Source: Candidatus Edwardsiibacteriota bacterium (GTDB taxonomy: Bacteria; Edwardsbacteria; AC1; EtOH8). Taken from it: 64,000 nucleotides of DNA. Positions 50,460 through 58,644 of the stretch are shown piece by piece. Position 1 is the stretch's first letter. Each line of letters begins with the position of its first letter. The stretch spans positions 1 through 64,000 of the forward strand of contig JAGVNJ010000051.1 in assembly GCA_020053305.1 (NCBI GenBank). The letters run 5' to 3'. Position numbers and translations under genes: made by a program. The notes beneath the pieces are model-generated. The model saw nothing but the letters and a program-made list of their open reading frames with translations. It searched no databases and had not been told where the DNA came from.

Positions 50460-53427
50460 ATTCCCCCTCCACCACTTTTATCTCTTCTTCTGTTAGGCCG
50501 TATAGCTCGTAAACTAATTTGTCTATCTGCTTGTCTGTGGCGGCAATTTGGCGGGTTATGGTTTCTTTTTCGTTGGGGTTTTTAATTCCGTTGATATCAC
50601 TTTTAAGCTTTATTATTTTATCAACTAAAGCAACCATGTTTTTTCGATAGGCCTTATCATTTATTTTGTTTGTAATGGGAACTTGTCCCAAACTAAATAT
50701 TGTAACTTGAGGAAACGAGTTTTTAAAATCAGAAAAAGACAGTTTCCAATAATATTCTATTAACTTTGAATTTATTATGCCAAGTACTGATTTTTCAAAA
50801 TCTATATCTTGATGAATTATTGTAAATATATTGCCCGTTACTGCAATTGGCTTTTCTATAATTGCTGCCGTTGGCCTGGTGCCTATCTGCCTAATAACTA
50901 CTTTGTGCTTTGCAAAATGAACTGCTTCGTCCCAACAACCGCCGGATGTTTTAGGCCTAACAAATTTAACAAAGGATGAAGGGTTGTTTGCATAATACCT
51001 AAATACATCACCACCAGCCAAAATTGGCACATACTCATTGGTCATCTTCTTGTCGGAAAAATATTTATCTTTGTCGCCAGTAATTAATCCCCTGTTGACA
51101 GACGTAACATCTATCAACTTTTTATTTTCATTATTTAATTTAGCAATCAGACCAACATTTTCCTCATTAAGCAAAACATTCCATACTTTACCTTCCAGTT
51201 CCGAGAATCTACTTTGTTTAATACGGTTATAAACGATCTCTGAATTGTATTTTGCCTTTTCTAATTCTAATGTTGTTTTTATAATGTTATTATTCCGTAC
51301 ATTATCTCTTGGCTCTCTTTCAACTACCAATACACAGGTATAAACGTCTGCCTGTTCAAATACTTTTTCCCCAGCTAAACTAATTTTATTAATGCGTATA
51401 TTGCCTAACAGCCATTCTCTAAGGTTCTCAACATGTACATTATTTAACAGAGTTGCGGGTATAATATAACCAAGCAACCCATTATTTTTTTGTAAACGTA
51501 TTCCCTTTTGAAGAAATACGTGGAATAAATCGATTTTAAATTCCGCAACGGTATAATGGCTCTTTATATAATCTAAAATATCATTTGATGTATTATGTGG
51601 TTGTATCATTCTATACGGCGGATTCCCAATCACCGCATCAAAGCCTTGGCCTGAGCCTGTCGAATGACCGCCCCGCTTCATTATCTCCGGAAACTCCCTT
51701 TCCCAATCAAACGGGTTTATTTTGGCGCCGTCATCGTTACCGGACACGGCTTGCCGTGTCCCTACGGGTTTTTCCTTGGGCGACCGGCCGGTCGCCCCTA
51801 CGGTATCCCGCAATGATAACTGCCCCTCGTAAAAATCCGGCCCGATCAGACTATTTCCGCATTTTATATTCCCGTCAATATTGGGCAAGGCCCGTTCCTT
51901 GAACATCTTCAACTGCTGTTCCATGCCTTCCCGGCTTTCGTTCTCCAACACCTTCAAAAGCAAGGACAGCTTGGTCACTTCCACCGCCTGGCTGTCAATG
52001 TCCACCCCAAAGATATTGTTCAAAAGGATCTTCTTGGCCTCGCTGGTGGTCAAACGCCAGGCCCCGCGCCCGTCGGTAAAAACGGCCTTGGGGTATTTTT
52101 TGGGTTCGTTGGCCGTGTACCAGTTCAAATGGTATTCCAGCAGGTATTTATAGGCCCCTATCAGGAACGAGCCGGAGCCGCAGGCGGGGTCAAGGATTTT
52201 GATGGATTCGATTTCCTTCGGGGTCAGGGATGCAAGCCTCTCTCCGCTGCGGGGAGAGGTTGGAGAGGGGTCAGACTTGGGTGCCAACAACGCCCCCACC
52301 GTATTCTTCACAATGTAATCAACGATATATTGGGGTGTATAATAAACGCCCCCGGCCTTGCGCACTTCGGGCTTTTCCTCCACCTTGGCGTGGTGCCCGG
52401 CGGTTAAACGGATGACCTTGCCCAAAAACTGCTCGTAAACCTGGCCCAATATTTCTATCGGCATTTGCGAGAACACATAGGGCGAGGCCGGGTAATACAT
52501 CTGCCCGATTATTTCGCTTAGGGTCTTGTCGTCTATTTTCAGCCGTGTGGTTATCTGGTCTTTAGTGAAATCGAACAAACCGGCGTTGTAGCGGTCATCG
52601 GCCAGTTTAAAAAGGTTGATCAGCCTTTTGTAAATGTTTTCCGAGATTAGCAAACCTTTTAAATTTTCCGAAGCTTCCAGGTTTCTGTCTTCGCATATCC
52701 GCAGAAAAATGATCCGGTCAATTATGGTCTGCACCGCATAATTCAGGTCATCGTTGCTTACTTTTTCATTTCTCATGGCCAGATTCTTGGCCAATATCTC
52801 CCGCCAATGCTCTATGTCCTTTAAGAATTCCTTGTCCACCTCGGTAGTGCCCTTCTTCTTGGCGTCGGCCTGGGCATACTTGTCGAACGTGCCCTTTAGC
52901 ACGGCCTCTTTGGAGAACAGGTCGTATATCTCGTCGAATTTTTCCAGGTATTGGTCATAGGTGTAAAAAGCCACCCGGCCCACCGAGGCCTTGTCGGCGG
53001 GCTTGGGCTTTAGGCGGCAGTCGTAAACCGCCAATTCGTCAAAATCGGAAAGAATAGCCAAAGACAATTTTGCCGACCAGGAATAACGCCGCACCTGGTA
53101 GGCCGGTCCGATATCTTCTTTTATGGAAACCGACGGCTTCTTGGCCTCCACAAAAAACTTGCGCTGTCCGCCGACTCTGAAGGAATAATCCGGGGCCTTG
53201 GTCTGCTCCCCAACCTTGATGGCGTCTTCGTGGATCACGTCCTTGTACTGCTCGGCCAAGCCCTCTTTATTTGTTACATCCCAGCCCAAAGCCTCGAAAA
53301 ACGGATCGAGGAATTCCCGCCGCAGTTGGGTTTCGTTGTATGAACCGTTCCTGTAGCTTTCTTCGTTCTGACGGAATTTGAAGATCAGGTTTTCTATGGC
53401 TTTTATTGCTGCTTCTTTTTGGCTCAT
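50452..53427 (-). CDS. type IIG-like restriction enzyme / adenine-specific DNA methyltransferase
   Basis: 991 residues. The N-terminal nuclease domain has PD79-80 ... E94-A-K96 (PDYSFRVGGQRKFFVEAKK). A helical linker is followed by the N6-adenine methylase domain with motif I ILDPACGSGSFLIGAY (about 411-426) and the catalytic NPPY (602-605) in FDAVIGNPPYRMIQ. A C-terminal target-recognition region (about 720-950) follows. This is the Eco57I/type IIG layout, one chain for cutting and methylation. Three kinds of dispersed repeat are inserted in frame: residues 386-399 (PTSPRSGERLAS), 541-562 (VGATGRSP and VGTRQAVS) and 588-595 (HSTGSGQG). They seem to lie in loops, so the enzyme may still work. 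AT-rich core suggests acquisition. Confidence 0.9.
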   Translation of the reverse strand: MSQKEAAIKAIENLIFKFRQNEESYRNGSYNETQLRREFLDPFFEALGWDVTNKEGLAEQYKDVIHEDAIKVGEQTKAPDYSFRVGGQRKFFVEAKKPSVSIKEDIGPAYQVRRYSWSAKLSLAILSDFDELAVYDCRLKPKPADKASVGRVAFYTYDQYLEKFDEIYDLFSKEAVLKGTFDKYAQADAKKKGTTEVDKEFLKDIEHWREILAKNLAMRNEKVSNDDLNYAVQTIIDRIIFLRICEDRNLEASENLKGLLISENIYKRLINLFKLADDRYNAGLFDFTKDQITTRLKIDDKTLSEIIGQMYYPASPYVFSQMPIEILGQVYEQFLGKVIRLTAGHHAKVEEKPEVRKAGGVYYTPQYIVDYIVKNTVGALLAPKSDPSPTSPRSGERLASLTPKEIESIKILDPACGSGSFLIGAYKYLLEYHLNWYTANEPKKYPKAVFTDGRGAWRLTTSEAKKILLNNIFGVDIDSQAVEVTKLSLLLKVLENESREGMEQQLKMFKERALPNIDGNIKCGNSLIGPDFYEGQLSLRDTVGATGRSPKEKPVGTRQAVSGNDDGAKINPFDWEREFPEIMKRGGHSTGSGQGFDAVIGNPPYRMIQPHNTSNDILDYIKSHYTVAEFKIDLFHVFLQKGIRLQKNNGLLGYIIPATLLNNVHVENLREWLLGNIRINKISLAGEKVFEQADVYTCVLVVEREPRDNVRNNNIIKTTLELEKAKYNSEIVYNRIKQSRFSELEGKVWNVLLNEENVGLIAKLNNENKKLIDVTSVNRGLITGDKDKYFSDKKMTNEYVPILAGGDVFRYYANNPSSFVKFVRPKTSGGCWDEAVHFAKHKVVIRQIGTRPTAAIIEKPIAVTGNIFTIIHQDIDFEKSVLGIINSKLIEYYWKLSFSDFKNSFPQVTIFSLGQVPITNKINDKAYRKNMVALVDKIIKLKSDINGIKNPNEKETITRQIAATDKQIDKLVYELYGLTEEEIKVVEGECV
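51645..51672. repeat. dispersed repeat inserted in the restriction-modification gene (TTCGACAGGCTCAGG type)
   Basis: 'GGCCTGAGCCTGTCGAATGA' on the + strand encodes HSTGSGQG in reverse, directly before the conserved FDAVIGNPPY. A related word is in the Fe-S flavoprotein gene at about 61955. Confidence 0.65.
51740..51801. repeat. two adjacent REP-like palindromes inside the restriction-modification gene
   Basis: First: GGACACGGC-TT-GCCGTGTCC (51742-51761), related to the RAYT-flanking palindrome. Second: GGGCGACCGGCCGGTCGCCC with CTAC (51778-51801), identical over 24 bp to 2418-2441. Together they encode VGATGRSPKEKPVGTRQAVS. Confidence 0.85.
52236..52275. repeat. CCTCTCCGCTGCGGGGAGAGG-type repeat inside the restriction-modification gene
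   Basis: Hairpin CTCTCCGC-TG-CGGGGAGAG followed by TTGGAGAGGGGTCAG. Related copies lie in spacers at about 1987-2010, 4630-4662, 6332-6377 and 41553-41590. It encodes PTSPRSGERLAS here. Confidence 0.75.
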
Positions 53428-53524
53428 AATAAAGTTACATTACAATTTGAGATAATACTATAGGCTGTTTAAAATATAAGATACCTTAATTCAAAATCAA
53501 TGTCAAGCAACATTTTAAAACAAA

Positions 53525-53552
53525 AAGCCGTGGCTTATGTAAGCCACGGCTT
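53525..53552. terminator. terminator downstream of the VWA gene
   Basis: AAGCCGTGGCTT-ATGT-AAGCCACGGCTT stem, 17 bp beyond the stop of the gene at 53569, with an adjacent A run (T run for the minus strand). Confidence 0.8.
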
Positions 53553-53568
53553 GAAATGAATTTGACGG

Positions 53569-55458
53569 TCAGTCCTGTTTCACCGCCAGCTGACTGGCGG
53601 CCTCCACTAATTTGATGAATTCGGCCCGATAGCCCTCGGGATCATTCCCCCGGGAGTTTCTGGCCAGCTCCAGGACCTGGCGGTAGCTAGCTTTTCCCTT
53701 GTGCTCCGAATCCCGAAGCAGCAGGCCGAACTCGGCCACCGCCGAGGCAAATCGCAGATCCTCGGGAAGCATGGCCATATCCGCCCCGCCGTCACGGACC
53801 GGTTTGGATATCAGCTGGCTGGCCTGGCCGTCGGGGTCCTTGTAGCGAAGTTTCACCGTCATCAGCTCCCCGGAGAAACTGCCGCTTGGTTTTGCCTGGA
53901 CCTTCTGGTATTTTAGATCGTCGACCTGGGAGATCTTTTCATTGGACCCGGCCGGCACCAGCTCGTAGAGTGCGGTGACCGTGTGGCCCACTCCCAGCTC
54001 TCCGGCGTCCTTCCTGTCGTCGTTGAAGTCCTCCTTGTTGAGCATCCGGTTCTCGTAGCCGATCAGCTTGTAGGCCTTGACCCGGGCCGGGTTGAACTCC
54101 ACCTGGATCTTGACATCCTTGGCGATGGTGAACAGGGTCCCGGCCATCTGGTTGACCAGCACCTTTTTGGCCTCGGTGATGTTGTCGATGTAGGCGTAAT
54201 TTCCGTTGCCTTTGTCGGCCAACTGTTCCATCCGGGAGTCCTTCAGGTTGCCGCTGCCGAAGCCCAGCACCGAGAGGAATATCCCGGCCTCCCGCTTCTG
54301 CTCGATCATCCGGATCAGTTCCGAGGTGGAAGAGACCCCCACGTTGAAATCGCCGTCGGTGGCCAGTATCACCCGGTTGTTGCCGCCCTTGATGAAATTC
54401 TCCTTGGCCGTCCGGTAGGCCAGCTGGATCCCGGCCGCGCCGGCGGTGCATCCCCCGGCCTCCAGTTTGTCCAGGACATCCAGGATGACCTTTTTATCCT
54501 TTCCCGAAGTGGACGGCAGGGCCAGGCCCTCGGAGCTGGCGTAGACCGCAATGGCGATCCGGTCATTGGGCCGGAGTTGGTTGACCAGCATTTTGAAGGC
54601 CGATTTCAGCAGGGGCAGTTTGTCGGGGCTCTGCATGGAGCCGGAGACATCTATCAGGAAGACCAGGTTGGTGGGGGGCAGTTTGTCGCGGGATATCTCC
54701 TTGCCTTTGATCCCTATCCTGGCCAGCCGGTGCCCGCTGTTCCAGGGACAGGGTCCGGCATTGGCGATGATGGAGAAGGGCCGGCCGTCGTCCGGCAGGG
54801 GATAGTCATAATCGAAATAATTTATCATTTCTTCGATGCGCACCGCATCCTTGGGAGGCAGCTGTCCGTAATTGAGGAACCGGCGGACATTGGCATAGGA
54901 GGCCGGGTCCACGTCGATGGAGAAGGTGGACAGCGGGTTCTGGGTGACCTCCAGAAAGCGGTTCTCATAGATCCGGGAATATTCCTCGGTGTTGTAACCG
55001 GGAGGAAGCATATACCCTCCGCTAACGTCGCATGGAGCTGATGTCATTTCATAGCATGCTTTCTGGGCACCGCGGGAAGCCGGATATTTCCTCTCGTCCT
55101 TGACCAGCCCCAGGGTCTGCAGCAGTTTTTTGCCGTGAACCTTCAATTTGAATTCCAATTTGACCGTGGAATTGGCCTTCACCTGCACTTTCCGGGTCTG
55201 ACTCTGGTAGCCGGCCAGGGAAGCCTGAACCTTGTATGTTCCCTCAGGTATGCCGGTGAACTGGTAGTGCCCGGCCTTGTCCGAAACTGCCAAATACGAG
55301 GTGCCCGGGATTATCAACGTGACCCCGGTCAGCAGATTGTCATTGACGCTGTCAGTCACCTTACAGGAGATAATGCCGGTCCCGGCGGCGCCGATAAAGC
55401 TGGCCGAGATCAAGGCCAGCGCTGCGGCTGCGATCAGGGGAAGGATCCTGTTTTTCAT
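53569..55458 (-). CDS. exported von Willebrand factor A domain protein (YfbK-like)
   Basis: 629 residues. Signal peptide 1-24 (LPLIAAAALALISASFIGAA). A carboxypeptidase-regulatory-like beta domain (about 25-110) has GIISCKVTDSVNDNLLTGVTLIIPGTSYLAVSDKAGHYQFTGIPEGTYKV. A conserved preface FLEVTQNPLSTFSIDVDPASYANVRRFLNYGQLPPKDAVRIEEMINYF precedes the VWA domain (about 255-430) with MIDAS DVSGS in VFLIDVSGSMQSPDKL. The C-terminal DUF3520 region has VKLRYKDPDGQASQLISKPV. The family is exported and probably binds metal and protein ligands; the role is unknown. Monocistronic with its own terminator. Confidence 0.9.
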   Translation of the reverse strand: MKNRILPLIAAAALALISASFIGAAGTGIISCKVTDSVNDNLLTGVTLIIPGTSYLAVSDKAGHYQFTGIPEGTYKVQASLAGYQSQTRKVQVKANSTVKLEFKLKVHGKKLLQTLGLVKDERKYPASRGAQKACYEMTSAPCDVSGGYMLPPGYNTEEYSRIYENRFLEVTQNPLSTFSIDVDPASYANVRRFLNYGQLPPKDAVRIEEMINYFDYDYPLPDDGRPFSIIANAGPCPWNSGHRLARIGIKGKEISRDKLPPTNLVFLIDVSGSMQSPDKLPLLKSAFKMLVNQLRPNDRIAIAVYASSEGLALPSTSGKDKKVILDVLDKLEAGGCTAGAAGIQLAYRTAKENFIKGGNNRVILATDGDFNVGVSSTSELIRMIEQKREAGIFLSVLGFGSGNLKDSRMEQLADKGNGNYAYIDNITEAKKVLVNQMAGTLFTIAKDVKIQVEFNPARVKAYKLIGYENRMLNKEDFNDDRKDAGELGVGHTVTALYELVPAGSNEKISQVDDLKYQKVQAKPSGSFSGELMTVKLRYKDPDGQASQLISKPVRDGGADMAMLPEDLRFASAVAEFGLLLRDSEHKGKASYRQVLELARNSRGNDPEGYRAEFIKLVEAASQLAVKQD

Positions 55459-55565
55459 CTTCGTTTCTCCGGTTTATGGTTGATTTTTACGGTTGACTGT
55501 CCGATATACCGCCCGCCGGAGGAAAATATTCCCAAAAATATTTTATTTTTATTGGATACAATATT

Positions 55566-55594
55566 GTAGGGGCAGGTCTCAGACCTGCCCCTAC
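55566..55594. repeat. palindromic REP-like element (GCAGGTCTCAGACCTGC type)
   Basis: GTAGGGGCAGGTCT-C-AGACCTGCCCCTAC arms, 29 bp, perfect around one central base. Same GTAGGGG/CCCCTAC ends as the other palindromes with a different centre. Confidence 0.85.
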
Positions 55595-55613
55595 GGTTTG
55601 GCGTTTCAAACGG

Positions 55614-55637
55614 AAAGCCCCGGTTTCCCGGGGCTTT
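55614..55637 (-). terminator. terminator of the nitroreductase gene
   Basis: AAAGCCCCGG-TTTC-CCGGGGCTTT stem, 19 bases after the stop at 55657. Confidence 0.8.
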
Positions 55638-55656
55638 GGTAAATTATTGATACTAT

Positions 55657-56235
55657 TTAATATTCCTTTATGATCATCTCGCTGAGCGATCTTTTCGGCA
55701 CATGGTGCACCTGCTTGTCGTCCCGCCAGTATTCAATACTTCCGTCAGTCCCGATATCATCTATCATCACCGTCTCGGTCGGCTTGCCCAGGGCAATGAC
55801 CAGCGGCATCTCGTATTCATCACTGATATCAAGCGCTTTTTTCAAACCCTCACGGTTCACCGAGGCCAGCATGCACCCGCCCAGGCCCTTTTCCACCGCT
55901 CCCAAAAGTATGCTCTGGGCGCAGATCCCGGCATCGTAAGGCAATTTGCTGGGGCAGATTGAATCATCCCACAGCAGGATGATATAGGCCGAAGGCCTCT
56001 CGCCCTCGGCCGGCCCTGGCCAGTCTTTCAGGTATTTGGCCCAGGCCATGAACGGGAAAATGGTTTCATTGATCTTGGGATCGGCAATTAGGATATACTT
56101 CAACGGCTGGAGATTGCCGGCCGAACCGGACAGCCGGGCCAACTCCACCAGTTCCCGCAGAACAGCAATATCTATTTTGTATGATTCTTGAAACCGCCGA
56201 TAGCTGCGATTTTTAAGGATAATGTCTTTCAACAT
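55657..56235 (-). CDS. nitroreductase-family FMN oxidoreductase
   Basis: 192 residues. N-terminal phosphate-binding part NRSYRRFQESYKIDIAVLRELVELARLSGSAGNLQPLKYILIA (RSxRxF and SxxNxQP FMN-binding motifs). DAGICAQSILLGAVEKGLGGCMLASVNREGLKKAL contains the usual AAxxLLLAAxxxGLG-like helix, followed by MPLVIALGKPTETVMI. The end (DGSIEYWRDDKQVHHVPKRSLSEMIIKEY) matches the small nitroreductase subgroup. The substrate is not deducible; flavin-dependent reduction with NAD(P)H is expected. Cytoplasmic. Confidence 0.88.
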   Translation of the reverse strand: MLKDIILKNRSYRRFQESYKIDIAVLRELVELARLSGSAGNLQPLKYILIADPKINETIFPFMAWAKYLKDWPGPAEGERPSAYIILLWDDSICPSKLPYDAGICAQSILLGAVEKGLGGCMLASVNREGLKKALDISDEYEMPLVIALGKPTETVMIDDIGTDGSIEYWRDDKQVHHVPKRSLSEMIIKEY

Positions 56236-56265
56236 GATTTTACCGATTTTCTGGTTAATTCAATT

Positions 56266-56294
56266 GTAGGGGATGGTTTCAAACCATCCCCTAC
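56266..56294. repeat. palindromic REP-like element (ATGGTTTCAAACCAT type)
   Basis: GTAGGGGATGGTTT-C-AAACCATCCCCTAC arms, 29 bp. Third centre variant of the GTAGGGG/CCCCTAC family. Confidence 0.85.
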
Positions 56295-56319
56295 AGGATA
56301 TTAATGCATGAATAAAAGA

Positions 56320-57528
56320 TCATTTCTTTCCTTTGTATACGAATCTTCCATTCTTGTTGATATATCCCCACACCCCTCCGGTGACGCTGCCCTTGGCGTT
56401 CATCTCCCCGCCGATATTGACCAATGCCAGCCCGCCTTTGAAATCCCAGGCGAAATCGAACTTGTTCTCTATCACCATCCGGCCTTTCTGGTCGATGAAA
56501 CCCCACTTGCCGCCCGACACGATGCCGTTCTCATTCATCCTGCCGCCCTTGTTGACCAGGGCCAATCCCTCGGAGAAGTCCATGGCCCCGTCGTACTGCG
56601 GCACTATCACCACCTCGCCGGTCCGGTTGATGTAGCCCCGCTTGCCGCCCACCCTGATCGCCGCCAGGCTTTCATGAAAATCGGAGCCGGCGTCGAAGTG
56701 CGGCGCGATGGCCAGCGCCCCGGAAGTGTCCATATAGCCCCATTTCTGCCCGCTCTTGACCGAGGCCAGCCCTTGGGAAAAGGCGTTGGCGTCCTCAAAA
56801 TATAACTGGCTGATCTTGCTGCCGGACCTGTCTATGAACCAGATATTGTCATCCAGCCGCACCACCGCCCGGCCCTGGGAGAAATTGGAGGCGTAGACAT
56901 ACCGGGCCTCTATCACTATTTTCCCAGAGGTGTCGATATATCCGTATTTGTCATTCTCCCTGACCGGAGCCAGACCTTCGAAAAAATTTCGGGCATCGTT
57001 ATATCTTATTTCTATGACCGCTTTGCCTTGCTGGTCTATATAGCCGTACTTGTCGTTCAGCCTGACCAGAGCCAATCCGTGGGAAAAGCTGCGGGCATCG
57101 TCGTACTTAGGTGCGACGACAATTTTGCCGCTGCGGTCAATGTATCCCCGCTTGCCGCCCGACAACAGCCCCAGCTCGTTGGGTTTCCCTCCGATGTTGA
57201 TCAGTGCCAAACCCTGGGAGAAATCCTTGGCGTCATCGAACTGCAGGTTTATGACGATCTTTCCCCTGGGATTTAGATACCCCCATTTGCCGCCGATCAC
57301 ATAGCCCATCTCGTTCTTGCTGCCGCCGATGTTGACCAGGGCCAGCTCCTCCGAAAAGTTGAAGGCCCAGTCGAACTCCGGCTTGATGGTCATCCTGCCC
57401 CGGGCGTTGATATAACCGAATTTCCCGGCAGACATGACTGGAAACAGCTTGACCTGGTCACCAGCCCGGATGGCCAGCGGCCCGGCCATTATGATCAGGC
57501 TCGCTAAAAAGACAATGGTTTTTTTCAT
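56320..57528 (-). CDS. exported WG-repeat protein
   Basis: 402 residues from MKKTIVFLASLIIMAGPLAIRAGDQV, a clear signal peptide; this start is preferred to an ATG 22 codons upstream whose extension would bury the signal. The mature protein is ten WG-type repeats of 35-45 residues, each with a (W/Y/R)GYI(D/N)xxG motif followed by a (F/Y)DxAxxFSxGLALV element, for example WGYLNPRGKIVINLQFDDAKDFSQGLALI. Three repeats carry an insert such as KNEMGYVIGG or MNENGIVSGG. Probably a surface or periplasmic beta-rich binding protein; function unknown. 19 bp downstream of the FKBP gene. Confidence 0.88.
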   Translation of the reverse strand: MKKTIVFLASLIIMAGPLAIRAGDQVKLFPVMSAGKFGYINARGRMTIKPEFDWAFNFSEELALVNIGGSKNEMGYVIGGKWGYLNPRGKIVINLQFDDAKDFSQGLALINIGGKPNELGLLSGGKRGYIDRSGKIVVAPKYDDARSFSHGLALVRLNDKYGYIDQQGKAVIEIRYNDARNFFEGLAPVRENDKYGYIDTSGKIVIEARYVYASNFSQGRAVVRLDDNIWFIDRSGSKISQLYFEDANAFSQGLASVKSGQKWGYMDTSGALAIAPHFDAGSDFHESLAAIRVGGKRGYINRTGEVVIVPQYDGAMDFSEGLALVNKGGRMNENGIVSGGKWGFIDQKGRMVIENKFDFAWDFKGGLALVNIGGEMNAKGSVTGGVWGYINKNGRFVYKGKK

Positions 57529-57547
57529 CTTAACCTCCGTCAGTTTG

Positions 57548-58102
57548 TTACTTGTCTTCGCAGCCCCCGCAGCAGCTTCCATGTTCATGATCATGTTCGT
57601 GGTCGTGGTCGTGTCCGCAGTCGCCGTGTCCGCCGCCGCAACCGCCGCAGCCCTGGTGATAGCCCTCGGGCACAGCCCCAGTTTCGATCAATTTAAGATT
57701 GAAGGTCAGATCCTTGCCGGCCAGAGGATGATTGGCATCCAGCGTGGCATGGGTTTGGCTGATGGCGGTGATGGTCACCGGCACGTGTTTCCCGTCCTCC
57801 ATGCTCAAATGGACCCGTTTGCCCAGCTCCGGTTTGGCATGGGGGCCGAATTTGTCCAGTTCCACCTCCACCACCATTTTGGCCTGATGCGGACCGTAGG
57901 CCTGGTCGGCCGGAATGATCACCTTTTTGCTCTCATCCACCTTCATGCCGTCGATGGCCTGGTCGAATCCCGGGATCACCTGGCCCGAGCCCAGTATGAA
58001 CTCCAACGGATCGCCGTTCTCAGAGGTGTCGAATACCTTTCCGTCGTCAAAAGTCCCAGTGTAATGCACTTTTACCAGATCGCCCGATTTTGCCTGAATC
58101 AT
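57548..58102 (-). CDS. SlyD-like FKBP-type peptidyl-prolyl isomerase with metal-binding tail
   Basis: 184 residues from the ATG at 58102 (AAGGA nine bases upstream; an in-frame TTG eight codons earlier is less likely). FKBP domain (1-70 and 125-150) with KVHYTGTFDDGKVFDTSENGDPLEFILGSGQVIPGFDQAIDGMKVDE and the insert-in-flap chaperone domain (KVIIPADQAYGPHQ ... VEVELDKFGPHAKPELGKRV), as in SlyD. The C-terminus is very rich in Gly, Cys and His (CGGCGGGHGDCGHDHDHEH then CCGGCEDK) and should bind nickel or other metals. Cytoplasmic folding helper, possibly in metalloenzyme maturation. Confidence 0.93.
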   Translation of the reverse strand: MIQAKSGDLVKVHYTGTFDDGKVFDTSENGDPLEFILGSGQVIPGFDQAIDGMKVDESKKVIIPADQAYGPHQAKMVVEVELDKFGPHAKPELGKRVHLSMEDGKHVPVTITAISQTHATLDANHPLAGKDLTFNLKLIETGAVPEGYHQGCGGCGGGHGDCGHDHDHEHDHEHGSCCGGCEDK

Positions 58103-58284
58103 CTGTAATTCCTTGTTATAATTCAAATTTCTCTCGCCTTTAAATTAAGGGAGCGTCTATTGTTTTTAAGGATAATCTATTTACCGCGGTATGTCAATGG
58201 CTAAAAAATAGTCTAAAAAATAGTCCCGGCAAAGATGTCTGGGCTATCAAGTTTATCTTTTGTTTTATAAATCTATAAATGCCC

Positions 58285-58313
58285 TTGACAAACTGTTCGG
58301 GATTTATTATAAT
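58285..58313 (+). promoter_or_regulatory. consensus promoter of the sdpR-sdpI pair
   Basis: TTGACA (58285-58290), 17-base spacer, TATAAT (58308-58313), a perfect sigma70-type promoter with start near 58320. Confidence 0.85.
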
Positions 58314-58329
58314 TAGATGGTTGTCTAAT
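58312..58329 (+). promoter_or_regulatory. likely SdpR operator
   Basis: Inverted repeat ATTAGA-TGGTTG-TCTAAT overlapping the -10 end and the transcription start, with a further TTCTAATTA half-like word at 58339-58347. Position fits autorepression by the ArsR-type repressor. Confidence 0.65.
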
Positions 58330-58355
58330 TAACTAATATTCTAATTATTGCCATA

Positions 58356-58637
58356 ATGAAAGAAAATAGCGTGTTCCAGGCGTTGGCTGACCCCACCCGA
58401 CGGGAGATCCTCCGACTGCTCCGCAATGGCGACATGACGCCCGGTGAAATGATAGGCAGTTTCAATATCACCCAGCCATCTCTTTCCCACCATCTGAATA
58501 TGCTCAAGCAGGCCGACTTGGTAATCGCCCAGCGGCAGGGTCAGAATTTAGTGTATTCCCTGAATGTCAGCGTTTTCGAGGAGACGGTCGGCATGATGCT
58601 GGACATCTTCGGAAAAAAGAACAATAACAAGGAGTGA
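58356..58637 (+). CDS. ArsR-family autorepressor (SdpR-like)
   Basis: 93 residues of winged-helix ArsR type: FQALADPTRREILRLLRNGDMTPGEMIGSFNITQPSLSHHLNMLKQADLVIAQRQGQNLVYSLN. The wording around DPTRREIL and SHHLNML is that of SdpR rather than of Cys-containing metal sensors; there are no Cys ligands, so it does not sense metal. It is followed after seven bases by an SdpI-like gene. In the known SdpRI system the membrane protein SdpI sequesters the repressor when it binds the toxin SdpC. No sdpC-like gene is seen here. Confidence 0.9.
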   Translation: MKENSVFQALADPTRREILRLLRNGDMTPGEMIGSFNITQPSLSHHLNMLKQADLVIAQRQGQNLVYSLNVSVFEETVGMMLDIFGKKNNNKE

Positions 58638-58644
58638 GAAAACC

